Shown one piece after another: positions 43,090 through 51,803 of a stretch of DNA of 51,803 nt. Numbering within the stretch: the first letter of the stretch is position 1; each line of letters opens with the position of its first letter. Location of the stretch: the NCBI GenBank assembly GCA_002709225.1, contig PAQH01000074.1:1-51803 (forward strand), read 5' to 3'. The DNA comes from Planctomycetaceae bacterium (GTDB taxonomy: Bacteria > Planctomycetota > Planctomycetia > Pirellulales > Pirellulaceae). The notes under the pieces were generated by a model. The model saw nothing but the letters and a program-made list of their open reading frames with translations. It did no database searches and had not been told where the DNA came from. Both the position numbers and the translations under genes were made by a program.

Positions 43090-45705
43090 CTACTTTGCGT
43101 GAAAAAGCTCACTGTCAATAATCAATCTTACCAAGTCGCCCAGCCGGTCACCACGTTTCCTGAATTGCACGGTAATACTGTTGATGGCCGCATAATCAGC
43201 AAAAGACAAGGGACGACCAAGCGCGTAAGCGGTCATTTTATGGACCAGCGCTCTGGCAAATTGATCTTGCCGCTCGAGCAATACGTAGCGTTTCAAGCCA
43301 TCCATTCCTGCCAGTTGCTGCTTGTTAAAAAGCTGCGAATTGGCATCGACCGGTTTCTCATTGATATGCGTCCGGTAGACTCCCAAAGCATCGTAATTTT
43401 CAAATGCGATGCCCCACGGATCAATTCTTGAATGACAAGAGGCGCACGCTGGTTTATTTCTGTGGTCCGCGATACGGTCCTTCAGCGTCATTTTGAGGAT
43501 CTCTGGGTCCGTCAGATCGACTTCCGGAACATCGGGGGGAGGCGGGGGAGGGGGGTCATCAAGAAAACGTTCCAGCAGCCAAACACCACGTTTGAGGGGA
43601 TTCGAATCTTTGCCGTCGGAGTTCATCGCCAACACACCAGCCCCCGCTAAGATTCCACCGCGATTGGCTGTGACCGTGACCGGGACTCTGCGGAAATGAG
43701 GTCCGTAAACACCGGGAATTTGGTAGTGCCCAGCCAATCGTTCATTGACCATCACATAATTCGAATGGACAAAATCCATAACGCTACCGTCACGTGCGAG
43801 GAGTTCCGCGAAAAAAGCGATGGGCTCTTCCTTCACGGCTTCTCTTAGTGCGGTGTCCGTGATGTGCGTCACACTCTTGAGAGCATCCAGGCCCAGCCAT
43901 TGCTGAACAAAGTTCTCGGAGAACCGTCGGCAACGAGGGTCCGCCAGCATGCGATTGACTTGCGCGGCCAATGTCTCCGGATCTCTGAGCTTTCCTCGTG
44001 CAGCGTGCCCGAGCAGTTCGTCGTCGGGAATGCTGGACCAAAGAAAAAACGAGAGCCGACTGGCCAATTCCAGATCATGGATCGCTGCTGATTTATCCGA
44101 GCGATCGGCGGGGGCTTTTTGCGTCAGATAAAGAAATTCCGGGGCGGCAAGGACCGTTGCCAGGACTTCCAGCATGGCCCCTTCGAAGGCATCAAATTCC
44201 GGACGATACCTGGCGAACAAAACCATCAACTGGTCCACTTCCTGGGGGGTGACGGTGCGACGCCAGGCACGACTCGCGAATCTAGTTATCACTTCGCGTC
44301 CATAGACTTCCTCGTCGCCCTCGCTCTCACTCTCAAAAAAGATCCGCGTGTGAGTTTTCGGTGGCCATTGTTCATAAAACGGAGCGACGATTTCGATGTG
44401 GTCAATCAGCACGGCCAGCGGTTCTTCTTCACGACCGCTGGCATTGGAAATATTACGAACATGCAGGAATTCATCCCGCCTGGGAAATGTTGTCTCCAGT
44501 TTTCGAAACGGGTTTCGCTGAATGTCACTTAGCGGAATGTCAAAATGGACGAATTGGGATTGATCAACAGGTGCCACAACAGGCATGTCACGCCGACTGA
44601 TGACCTCAGAAAAACGAGCGTCGTTGCTGGTATGCGCGCTGAACACCAGACGCAAACTCGCAAATTCAGTGTCCTTCATCGTAGAACGCCCGGCCCTGAT
44701 GCGAACTCGCATGATTCCGTCATCAGGAAGGAAGCGGTCTAGATTCACCTTCAACTCGCTGGACGGCGGCATCACGTACACCACAGGCGAAACAGCCGGA
44801 GTTTGACCAGTGACTGCATCCGACTTCGGCATCGCGTTTCCACCAGAGAAATGAATCCCCTGCCCCGTCTCTCGATGAAGTAAGTGGGACCGTTTCCTGT
44901 GCTTACGGTAATCTTCGTCGTTTTTCCCGAATGTCTTTGCCTTGTTTCCGGATGAAACTCTCACCATTTCTTCTTGCATCGAAATGATGTAACGGACCGG
45001 TTCGGGACGCTCACCACGCACCGTGGCTCGCTGGAGCGCTTTAAGCCCAATCTCGCGGTAAAACTGAAACTGCATAGCTGACATTTGCAGCATCTGAGAA
45101 CTGTTCTTGAATCCATCCGCGGATGCCGTTTCCGGCGGCAAACGATCTGCCAGGGGATAATGCAAGCCAAGCAGGTCTTGCAATGCGTAATCGTACTCGT
45201 ATTTCGTCATACGACGAAACGACGAGTGTTTCACATTGTTGCGTCGCAGAAGAGACGCCTTATTCAATTCATCGGTCAGCCAATCGACAACGCTGCTGCG
45301 GTCAGCATCGGCTAGTGCATAAACTGGTTCATCTTTCGGTGGCATCTCCGAGTTGGATAAAGCACCGTAAATCTCGCGCCATCGCTCAACATCTGGACCC
45401 GCCAACAGATCAGCGTTTAGCTTGTCGACACGAAGTCCCCCCGCGGATTTTTTGGGGCCATGGCACCCAATACAATGTTGTTGCAGAACAGGGCCAATCG
45501 TCTCTTCGAAGCGAACAAGATTCGCCCTCGGAATAGCGCGATCCGTCTCGTTATCGGCTTTGGTCTCTTTCAAGAATCGAGATCTTATCCGCCCCAGCTC
45601 TCTTGCCTTCTCTAAGATGGGCAGGGCGACGGTCGCGTCGTCAGCGAGTAGTGAACAGACATTGCCCAATACCAGCAAAAGCATGATTCTCGCAGGAGCT
45701 CTCAA
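43090..45705 (-). CDS. PSCyt/PSD-family protein (DUF1587-DUF1592-DUF1588-DUF1585)
   Basis: The 871-residue protein has a signal peptide (ARIMLLLVLGNVCSLLADD), a cytochrome-c-like domain with CIGCH at 78-82 and EMPPKDEP as possible distal Met, and the PSD modules: RRMTKYEYDYALQDLLGL (PSD2/DUF1587), FASRAWRRTVTPQEVDQL (PSD5), LASRLSFFLWSSIPDDELL (DUF1592), GILAGAGVLAMNSDGKDSNPLKRGVWLLE with a seven-proline run (DUF1588), CASCHSRIDPWG (second CxxCH) and a C-terminal DUF1585 domain. The start is TTG 45705, supported by AAGGAAGAG just upstream; ATG 45684 is an alternative. DUF1552 follows at once on the same strand. It diverges from the DUF1549/DUF1553 gene at 46195 over a 489-bp shared upstream region. 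Confidence 0.93.
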   Translation of the reverse strand: MRAPARIMLLLVLGNVCSLLADDATVALPILEKARELGRIRSRFLKETKADNETDRAIPRANLVRFEETIGPVLQQHCIGCHGPKKSAGGLRVDKLNADLLAGPDVERWREIYGALSNSEMPPKDEPVYALADADRSSVVDWLTDELNKASLLRRNNVKHSSFRRMTKYEYDYALQDLLGLHYPLADRLPPETASADGFKNSSQMLQMSAMQFQFYREIGLKALQRATVRGERPEPVRYIISMQEEMVRVSSGNKAKTFGKNDEDYRKHRKRSHLLHRETGQGIHFSGGNAMPKSDAVTGQTPAVSPVVYVMPPSSELKVNLDRFLPDDGIMRVRIRAGRSTMKDTEFASLRLVFSAHTSNDARFSEVISRRDMPVVAPVDQSQFVHFDIPLSDIQRNPFRKLETTFPRRDEFLHVRNISNASGREEEPLAVLIDHIEIVAPFYEQWPPKTHTRIFFESESEGDEEVYGREVITRFASRAWRRTVTPQEVDQLMVLFARYRPEFDAFEGAMLEVLATVLAAPEFLYLTQKAPADRSDKSAAIHDLELASRLSFFLWSSIPDDELLGHAARGKLRDPETLAAQVNRMLADPRCRRFSENFVQQWLGLDALKSVTHITDTALREAVKEEPIAFFAELLARDGSVMDFVHSNYVMVNERLAGHYQIPGVYGPHFRRVPVTVTANRGGILAGAGVLAMNSDGKDSNPLKRGVWLLERFLDDPPPPPPPDVPEVDLTDPEILKMTLKDRIADHRNKPACASCHSRIDPWGIAFENYDALGVYRTHINEKPVDANSQLFNKQQLAGMDGLKRYVLLERQDQFARALVHKMTAYALGRPLSFADYAAINSITVQFRKRGDRLGDLVRLIIDSELFHAK

Positions 45706-46194
45706 ACCTTCTCTTCCTTTTCAGCCAACGCCACAATTTTGAAAAGCGTTTCGTCCGGCGACAGCTTTACGACCCAGCGCACGCACAACTCCAGGAGTCC
45801 GCGGATAAGCGAGTATATCCGTTACTGCTGAGGCTGGATGGGAATCCTTCGCCACAAATGTGTACTGCACATTATAACAGCATCAAGCCATCCACTTCGA
45901 TATATGTCCGACACCTGGGCAGGGGTCATGGGTACTTTTCTGACTAACACCATCTTCCCGATGAATCACAACTGCGGCGGCTGGCAAAAAGTTCCAGTGG
46001 AGCGCAAACTCCCACCTACCTGCTCGCCGGTTCGACTTTTCTCTGCCTCGTTTCCTAGTCAAGATCGGCGCGGAATCGCCTATAATGATGAACATGCGGG
46101 CGAGTACCGGTTGGATCACGACGCATTACAGAACATGCTCAAGCGATTACTGCTATCGAGCGTGACGGTCAATAACGGCTGCAGGAGTTGACGC
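45706..46194. other. Divergent intergenic region between two cytochrome/Tat-protein operons, 489 bp
   Basis: Both flanking genes start here on opposite strands, so it should contain two promoters and any shared operator. The plus-strand promoter candidate is listed separately. I saw no long inverted repeat that would mark an operator. A short ATG-initiated frame at about 46085-46168 ends before the 46195 start and looks fortuitous. Confidence 0.45.
46056..46086 (+). promoter_or_regulatory. Candidate sigma-70 promoter for the DUF1549/DUF1553-DUF1501 pair
   Basis: A perfect TATAAT lies at 46081-46086, preceded by TAGTCA (46056-46061) as a weak -35 at 19 bases. Transcription from here would give a leader of about 100 bases to GTG 46195, which has its own AGGAG at 46183-46187. 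Evidence is motif-based only. Confidence 0.4.
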
Positions 46195-48480
46195 GTGTAC
46201 GATTACGGTTTGCCACATAATCCGTTACGCCTGAATCCCACGGGAGTGGCTGGACGAAACCCATTCATATCCGTACTCGTACGCATCGCGCGTGAGTTGG
46301 CGATCGCCACGACTTGGGCCACTGCGAGATGGGGGGTCTTCCTGCTGGCGTTGGGTGTCCTGGCAAATCAGGCTACTGCTGCCGGATCCGGGGACGAAGG
46401 CGTCAAATTCTTCGAATCCAAGATTCGTCCCGTACTGGTCAGCAAGTGTCTCACCTGTCATTCACAAGACGCAGCGAAAGCCAAGCAGCTCAAAGGCAAG
46501 CTGCTCTTGGATTCACGGGCGGGAGTACTGGCCGGCGGCGAGAGCGGACCAGCAGTCGTCCCCGGGCAACCCGAACAAAGTCTGCTGATCCAGGCCATGC
46601 GCCACCAGTCGCTGGAAATGCCACCCAATGAACGGCTGAGCGAAGACGTCATTAGCAATTTCGCGAAGTGGATCGAGATGGGAGTTCCCGACCCGCGCGA
46701 CGGGCGGAAAGTTGATCTGCGTGTGGTGGATCTTCAGGCTGGCCGCCAACATTGGGCGTTTCTACCACTGCAGGCCGCCGTCTTACCCCAGATACATGGT
46801 GAAGAATGGGTCCGCAACCCTGTGGACCGCTTCGTGCTGGCGCGACTTCAGCTACGAAGCATGACTCCTGCCGTAGAGGCCGATCGACGGACATTGATTC
46901 GCCGCGTCTATTTCGACCTCATCGGCTTGCCACCGTCACCTGGCGATGTCAAACGGTTCCTTGCCAACCGGTCCGCCACGGCATACCAAGACCTGATCGA
47001 TCGGTTGTTGAAAAGCCAACACTATGGCGAACGCTGGGCGCGACATTGGCTGGACGTTGCTCGGTTCGGAGAAAGCGAAGGGTCGGATGTGCGTGAGAAT
47101 AAGTTACGTCCGGATGCCTGGAAGTACCGCGACGCCGTGATTACCGCCTTTAACGAGGATCTACCCTACAACGAATTCGTTGCTTTTCAGGTGGCCGGAC
47201 GTGGGCTCGACGCAAACTCTTCCCTCGCGAGCAACCTGGCCCGGTTTCCTCAGTTGGGAACTACGCTCAAGGACAGCGACAACCCCAATGACAAGATGTT
47301 CCATCGGTTGGATGATATGGTGTCGACCACTGGTAGCGCATTTCTAGGGCTGACAATCGGATGTGCCCGCTGTCATGATCACAAAATCGACCCCATTACA
47401 GCGGAAGAGTACTACCGCTTGACCGCTGTCTTCTTCAATCAGGTGAAGGTGGAGCCGCGGGCCAGCGAACGCACGATTCCTCTGGAAATTCGCGAACCCC
47501 ACCTACTTGCAGGAGGTAGCTGGAAACGACCCGTTCGAAAAGTAAACCCTGGATTCGTTGAAGTGTTGATGCGTGGAAAGAGCCGGTCGGAGGATTGGCT
47601 CGCAGGTACATCAGACGCCGGCAAACTGGACCCTCGCTACGCTCTGGCCTTGTGGATGACCGACACCGATCAGGGTGCCGGGCAATTGCTCGCGCGCGTC
47701 ATCGTCAACCGAATTTGGCAGCATCACTTCGGTCGCGGAATTGTGGATACGCCCAACGACTTTGGCTTCCTGGGAGCCTCGCCAACGCACCCGCAACTGC
47801 TGGACTGGCTCGCCGGCGAACTACTCCGCAATGGATGGCGGATAAAACCCTTGCACAGGCTGATTCTCAATAGTGCGACGTATCGCCAAGCGTCCAGCGC
47901 ACGCTGGGTCGCGGTCGATCGTGACAACCGCTCGATCTGGCACTACCAAACCCGTCGCCTCGAAGCCGAGATCATCCGCGACAATGCTCTCTGTGTTTCC
48001 GGCACGTTGACGCATCAAATGCACGGACCGAGTACTCGCATCGGGTCGCTCGCCGGTGGCGCCGCATTTGAGGACAACCCCGAGACCTGGCGGCGCTCAG
48101 TGTACATGATGGCGCCTCGCTTCGACACACATCCAGTGTTGCGAATCTTTGATGCCGTTGACAACTTCCAGAGCGTCGGGGCACGAACCGTCAGCACGAC
48201 TCCGTCGGGAGCGTTGTTCATGCTCAATGCATCATTTCTCTGGCGGCGCGCCGAGTTGATGGCCGTGCGGATCGAGCAGGAGGCTGGAAAAGAGCCCGGT
48301 GCTCAGGTCAAACACATCTACGAAGTTGCCTTTGCGCGAGCACCAACGGATGAAGAGCACATGCTGGGAATACAGTTCCTGGAACGGACACCTGATAAAG
48401 ATGGCGAGGGTGGAAAACCTGCCTTGGTTCACTACTGTCACGCCATCATGGGCCTCAATGAGTTCATATACATCCGTTGA
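46195..48480 (+). CDS. PSCyt1 / DUF1549 / DUF1553 haem-binding exported protein, second copy
   Basis: The 761-residue protein has a long N-region and a hydrophobic export segment (WGVFLLALGVLANQATAA, about 46-63), a PSCyt1 domain with CLTCH at 85-89 and distal EMPPNE, DUF1549 (VYFDLIGLPPSP, YGERWARHWLDVARFGESEG) closing with CARCHDHKIDPIT, and DUF1553 (LLARVIVNRIWQHHFGRGIV, YQTRRLEAEIIRDNALCVSG, LRIFDAVDNFQSVGARTVST). It is about 110 residues shorter than the 17856 copy, mainly in the insert between DUF1549 and DUF1553. GTG 46195 is preceded by AGGAG seven bases upstream. A DUF1501 gene follows after 17 bp, so the two form an operon. Function presumed extracytoplasmic and redox-linked; not established. 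Confidence 0.93.
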   Translation: MYDYGLPHNPLRLNPTGVAGRNPFISVLVRIARELAIATTWATARWGVFLLALGVLANQATAAGSGDEGVKFFESKIRPVLVSKCLTCHSQDAAKAKQLKGKLLLDSRAGVLAGGESGPAVVPGQPEQSLLIQAMRHQSLEMPPNERLSEDVISNFAKWIEMGVPDPRDGRKVDLRVVDLQAGRQHWAFLPLQAAVLPQIHGEEWVRNPVDRFVLARLQLRSMTPAVEADRRTLIRRVYFDLIGLPPSPGDVKRFLANRSATAYQDLIDRLLKSQHYGERWARHWLDVARFGESEGSDVRENKLRPDAWKYRDAVITAFNEDLPYNEFVAFQVAGRGLDANSSLASNLARFPQLGTTLKDSDNPNDKMFHRLDDMVSTTGSAFLGLTIGCARCHDHKIDPITAEEYYRLTAVFFNQVKVEPRASERTIPLEIREPHLLAGGSWKRPVRKVNPGFVEVLMRGKSRSEDWLAGTSDAGKLDPRYALALWMTDTDQGAGQLLARVIVNRIWQHHFGRGIVDTPNDFGFLGASPTHPQLLDWLAGELLRNGWRIKPLHRLILNSATYRQASSARWVAVDRDNRSIWHYQTRRLEAEIIRDNALCVSGTLTHQMHGPSTRIGSLAGGAAFEDNPETWRRSVYMMAPRFDTHPVLRIFDAVDNFQSVGARTVSTTPSGALFMLNASFLWRRAELMAVRIEQEAGKEPGAQVKHIYEVAFARAPTDEEHMLGIQFLERTPDKDGEGGKPALVHYCHAIMGLNEFIYIR

Positions 48481-48497
48481 GCTGATTGGACAATACG

Positions 48498-49946
48498 ATG
48501 TTACCCATTGACGAAAACAGCACCTGGCAAATGAATCGACGCACGTGCCTCGGCGGGCTCGGACTCGGGCGCATTGCACTCGCCGGCCTGTTGGCCGAAG
48601 CAAGTACCGCGGCGAGCCCCGCCCGTTCTCCGCTCACTCCCAAACCGCCTCATATCACACCGCGTGCCAAGAATGTCATCTTCCTGTTTATGGTGGGCGG
48701 TGCCAGTCACTTGGAAACATTCGACCACAAGCCTCTGTTGAACAAGTACGCGGGCAGGAAAGCCGTAGACATTTTTTCCGCGGACGAATTGGACGGCCTC
48801 AACCCGGAAAAGGACTATTCCAAGTCGAAGGTATTGCAACCGGTCTTTTCATTCAAGCAACACGGACAGTCTGGGATGTGGGTCAGTGAGATCTTTCCAC
48901 ACTTAAGCGAAGTCGTGGATGAGATCACGATGATCAATTCCATGCATACTGCATCGTCTATCCACTCGGTGGGCCAGATTCTGATGCACACGGGGTATTT
49001 ACGGCCTGGCTTTCCCAGTCTGGGGGCGTGGGTAACGTATGGCTTGGGAAGCGAAAACCGCAACATGCCCGGTTTCGTTGCCTTGCGTGATGGCATCTCG
49101 TCCGGCGGTCCCACCATGTATCGATCAGGCTTCCTGCCCGGAACGTATCAAGCCACGGTCATCGACACCCAATCGGGCCGATTCCAACTCGACCATCTGC
49201 GACGCCCGAAACACGTTTCTCTGCGCCAACAGCGTCAACAACTGGAATTAATGACCCGGTTAAATGCGTTGCATCGTGAACAACATGCCAGTCAGGGTGA
49301 ATTGAATGCACGCATTGATGCGTTCGAAAAAGCGTTTCGCATGCAGGGGGTCGCTCCAGAACTTTTTGACCTCAACCGAGAATCGAAAAGCGTACGCAAG
49401 CTATATGGGAATACTTCGTTCGGCAATCAATGCCTCACTGCTCGACGACTGGTCGAGAGTGGCGTGCGATTCGTCGAGATTTTTAATGGTTCCCAAGGAC
49501 GGCGTTGGGACGCACACGGAAACCGTGGCGGGCTGATCAACAATCACCGCACCAACGCCGCCCTGACCGACCAGGGCATCGCTGGCCTCATTAGCGATCT
49601 AAAATCGAGAGGCCTGTTGGATGAAACCTTGGTCGTGTGGGCGACTGAGTTCGGACGGACACCCTTTGAAGAAGCCAATCGTGAAGCGAAAATAGGGCGC
49701 GGACATCATCACTACGGGTTCTCAATGTGGCTAGCCGGTGGTGGTGTAAAACGCGGATTCACTTATGGTGCCACCGACGACCTGGGAATGCATGCCGTTG
49801 ACTCGCCGGTTTCCCACCATGATTTCCACGCCACAATCCTGCACCTCCTGGGCCTCGACCACAAACAACTCACTTATCGACACAACGGTCGCGATTTTCG
49901 CATCACCGATGTACACGGAAGCGTCGTGGACGACTTACTTGTGTAA
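48498..49946 (+). CDS. DUF1501 protein, second copy
   Basis: This 482-residue protein has an N-terminal MNRRTCLGGLGLGRIALAGLL twin-arginine-type signal and the DUF1501 pattern: VIFLFMVGGASHLETFDHKP, INSMHTASSIHSVGQILMHTG, GNQCLTARRLVESGVRFVEIF, VVWATEFGRTPFEE, GRGHHHYGFSMWLAGGG and VSHHDFHATILHLLGLD. The His/Asp-rich motifs are consistent with the metal-binding alkaline-phosphatase-like fold. ATG 48498 was taken as start (an in-frame TTG lies at 48486); the Shine-Dalgarno is weak (TTGGA), and coupling to the upstream gene 17 bp away may help. Its partner is the DUF1549/DUF1553 protein. It is only moderately similar to the 16298 copy, so recent duplication is unlikely. Confidence 0.92.
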   Translation: MLPIDENSTWQMNRRTCLGGLGLGRIALAGLLAEASTAASPARSPLTPKPPHITPRAKNVIFLFMVGGASHLETFDHKPLLNKYAGRKAVDIFSADELDGLNPEKDYSKSKVLQPVFSFKQHGQSGMWVSEIFPHLSEVVDEITMINSMHTASSIHSVGQILMHTGYLRPGFPSLGAWVTYGLGSENRNMPGFVALRDGISSGGPTMYRSGFLPGTYQATVIDTQSGRFQLDHLRRPKHVSLRQQRQQLELMTRLNALHREQHASQGELNARIDAFEKAFRMQGVAPELFDLNRESKSVRKLYGNTSFGNQCLTARRLVESGVRFVEIFNGSQGRRWDAHGNRGGLINNHRTNAALTDQGIAGLISDLKSRGLLDETLVVWATEFGRTPFEEANREAKIGRGHHHYGFSMWLAGGGVKRGFTYGATDDLGMHAVDSPVSHHDFHATILHLLGLDHKQLTYRHNGRDFRITDVHGSVVDDLLV

Positions 49947-50298
49947 ACACTGCAAAATCAGACCGAGCAGCCCCTCTTGGCTGTCTGGGCGGTGGCGCCG
50001 TGGTGGTTCATCTTTTTTTTCTGACATCGCTGAACTCCTCACGAGAAGCGCGGGCCCAGGCGGCGATGTTTCGCCCTGCTTGGCCCCCTCGTCGCTCCAG
50101 AAAAATCGAGCGGATAGCGGGCGGTGTGGTGGCGCGCGCGTTAGGTAGTGCAGAGCAGGGGGTATCTGGCAAACAGCATCCACTCTCGACTTTATTGCCA
50201 CGGCAGGTGCAAAGTGATCGGCAACCGCCTGTGTTTGTCCCGCATCAGGGCTGATCAGCGTAGGCCATTGCGCTAACGGCGGATGGGACAACTTCCTG
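49947..50298. other. Convergent intergenic region, 352 bp
   Basis: 3' ends of a plus-strand and a minus-strand gene meet here. It has a T-run at about 50012-50020 and a long imperfect hairpin (listed separately). Open frames on both strands are Arg/Pro/Ala-rich without domains and are not called. Confidence 0.45.
50047..50097. terminator. Long imperfect GC-rich hairpin between convergent genes
   Basis: GGGCCCAGGCGGCGA (50052-50066) pairs with TCGCCCTGCTTGGCCC (50071-50086) across a TGTT loop with one bulge and few mismatches, and outer bases AGCGC / GTCGCT extend the stem after a bulge. It could end transcription from both sides or be a dispersed intergenic repeat. Confidence 0.4.
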
Positions 50299-51803
50299 TC
50301 AGGGGCAAGGGTGGAACGTCAGCGCGAATCGGTCAATCTCAACATGAAATGTCCGCCTCGTCGTCTCCATGGCGGCTGAGACCGAATTGTCACCGAAGCG
50401 CAGAAATTCCGGGACCATTGCAATCTTGATGCGTTGCAGACCGGGTCCCTGCAACTCCATCTTTTTCACTCGTGATTCCGGAATCGTGTGGTTGTTCAAT
50501 GACAACTGGAGGTGATCCTGGGAACCAAGGCCGGTAACCAACATCTGAAGAAAGACTTCTTCATGACTCGTCCTCGGCTGTTCGGACGCACGCAGCCGCA
50601 GTGTCGATATGCGTTTCGCCCGATCGCTGGTGAGAACGATCTTGTCTCTGCGCACGACGCCGGTAGGAGACTGGTTCTGCCAAAGTGGGTAGGCCAGGTA
50701 CCGCCTCGGGCCCGTACGGCAGGCAGCCGGATCCTTGAGCTCTGTCAATAAATCAAGACTGCGTGTCGGCCACACAGTCCCCGGTCCAGCCACCACGTTT
50801 CCGTGCTGATAAGCCCAGGTCCACGAAAAATTGTAGGCCGACAGTCCATCGGCACCAAAGGCGTAAAAATTATTGGCAGCCGCCCTGTAGTGGGCGGAGG
50901 TCAGATTCCCGGTCTCACTTGGGAATGAAGATGTGGGTGAGAGACTGGGATAGACCTGGCAGGAGGTCGGCTTCGCCAAGTCCACAAATTCTTCAGTCCT
51001 GGCAACAAAGTCGGTACTCCAGAAATCCGCTGGAGTGATAAAGTCAATCAGGCCTTCGTGCATCCACGCCTTCACATCGTAGCCCAGAATGCCGCATTCC
51101 GCGAGTGATGACGGAACCCGCACACCTAGCAAGAGACTTCCTCGTTTTCGTCGCCTGGCCGCCAGCAACAATTGCTCGCTTAGCGAACGCATCATTTCTG
51201 TCAGCAAATGCGCATGCCGCCTCGCCTCGTTTGGCTCGAACATGTGACACATGCGCATGTAATCCAGTTCGATCCCATCCACATCGTATCTCTCCAACAA
51301 CTCCGCCGTGAACGCCAGCAAGTGCTCGCGTACTCCGCGGTATTTGAAGTTCAAGGCTCCCTGCCGCTCAGAGAACGCACCTGTGGGTGACTTCAATCGC
51401 CACTCGGGATGCTGACCGTAAAGTTCCTTGACGTACTCTGTGATGCGGTGACGATCATTCATTCTGAGATTGGCGATGCAGCGGATGCCCCGCCTGTGGC
51501 ACTGGTCTACCACGATCTGCATGCGATCCCTTTGACCGAGTTTTTCCAGGGCGTGGTAGAGGTGGTCGTTGGCGGGCCGAGGAAACAGATCGGGCTTGGG
51601 CTGCCACGTCTGGGCAGTCCGGCTGTGCGGCATACCGGTCGAGTAGCGAGCAAAAAAACACAACGAGATGATGTCAACCTTGGCGTTGACGTGGACATCC
51701 ACGGTTTCCCGAATCAATCGCTCGAGTTGCTGACCATAAAGCCTTTGTTCTTCAGCAATCACAAAAGCCGGAACGAACAACGCCTGCTGGTCATGACTGA
51801 CGA
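50299..51803 (-). CDS. GHL10-like glycoside hydrolase; N-terminus outside window
   Basis: The frame remains open to the window edge (reading SHDQQALFVPAFVIAEEQRLYG), so the true start is beyond 51803 and about 500 C-terminal residues are visible. It resembles glycosyl-hydrolase-like family 10 TIM barrels: VDIISLCFFARYSTG, RGIRCIANLRMNDRH, WRLKSPTGAFSERQGALNF, YDVDGIELDYMRM (the DGIELD strand holds candidate acidic catalytic residues), YDVKAWMHEGLIDFITPADFW and AFGADGLSAYNFSW. The last 110 residues form a beta-domain with EVFLQMLVTGLG, ending FALTFHPCP. An export signal, if any, is not visible. It converges on the DUF1501 gene. The substrate cannot be deduced. Confidence 0.75.
   Translation of the reverse strand, partial: VSHDQQALFVPAFVIAEEQRLYGQQLERLIRETVDVHVNAKVDIISLCFFARYSTGMPHSRTAQTWQPKPDLFPRPANDHLYHALEKLGQRDRMQIVVDQCHRRGIRCIANLRMNDRHRITEYVKELYGQHPEWRLKSPTGAFSERQGALNFKYRGVREHLLAFTAELLERYDVDGIELDYMRMCHMFEPNEARRHAHLLTEMMRSLSEQLLLAARRRKRGSLLLGVRVPSSLAECGILGYDVKAWMHEGLIDFITPADFWSTDFVARTEEFVDLAKPTSCQVYPSLSPTSSFPSETGNLTSAHYRAAANNFYAFGADGLSAYNFSWTWAYQHGNVVAGPGTVWPTRSLDLLTELKDPAACRTGPRRYLAYPLWQNQSPTGVVRRDKIVLTSDRAKRISTLRLRASEQPRTSHEEVFLQMLVTGLGSQDHLQLSLNNHTIPESRVKKMELQGPGLQRIKIAMVPEFLRFGDNSVSAAMETTRRTFHVEIDRFALTFHPCP

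Noticed and set aside
46085..46168. Leader peptide upstream of the 46195 gene
   Set aside because: The short frame lacks a ribosome binding site and a run of regulatory codons; it probably arises from the TATAATGATG sequence by chance.
50012..50020. Intrinsic terminator using the T-run after the DUF1501 gene
   Set aside because: The preceding stem (GGCG/CGCC) is only four base pairs and about 15 bases away from the T-run.

Overview
This window looks like a chromosomal stretch of a planctomycete (phylum Planctomycetota). The evidence is a protein repertoire largely typical of that group: haem-binding PSCyt/DUF1549/DUF1553 and DUF1587-DUF1592-type proteins paired with DUF1501 or DUF1552 partners, DUF4838 proteins, Asp-box 'sialidases', long exported glycoside-hydrolase-like proteins, and many short convergent or divergent transcription units separated by long non-coding gaps. 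I see no rRNA, tRNA, CRISPR array, transposase or phage gene.

Layout. 0-5 kb: the 3' end of a probable acyltransferase gene, an OPA-type MFS transporter, an exported Asp-box sialidase and a class IV PLP aminotransferase. 5-8 kb (minus): two tandem paralogues of an unnamed Gfo/Idh-like planctomycete family, one with a Tat signal and one without. 8-16 kb: two DUF4838 proteins on opposite strands flank an exported metallophosphatase with a beta-solenoid-like tail and the decayed start of a GH2 glycosidase. 16-20.5 kb (minus): a PSCyt/DUF1553 gene followed by DUF1501. 21-27.6 kb: an exported TIM-barrel glycosidase-like protein, an unnamed exported protein, a seven-blade WD40 propeller and a small secreted protein. 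27.8-31.5 kb: a glycosidase-like gene broken by a nonsense codon and a frameshift, then an N,N-dimethylformamidase-large-subunit-like protein. 31.5-37 kb (minus): a GH32/43-fold-like protein and a 1,241-residue LamG/glycosidase protein. 38-41.5 kb: a duplicated lipocalin-like protein and a second sialidase with carboxypeptidase-regulatory-like domains. 41.7-50 kb: two more cytochrome/Tat-protein pairs transcribed divergently from one 489-bp intergenic region. 50.3 kb to the end (minus): a GHL10-like glycoside hydrolase running off the window.

How it fits together. Almost every product is predicted to be exported and most have carbohydrate-active or hydrolase folds, so the region reads as an accessory, glycan-oriented 'exoproteome' neighbourhood rather than a single operon. 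The recurring unit is a c-type-cytochrome-like gene immediately followed by a Tat-type DUF1501/DUF1552 gene, seen three times. No sulfatase, SusC/D pair or dedicated regulator is visible. At least two, and perhaps three, genes are decaying, which suggests a region under relaxed selection or rapid turnover. Functions beyond fold or family level are inference throughout.
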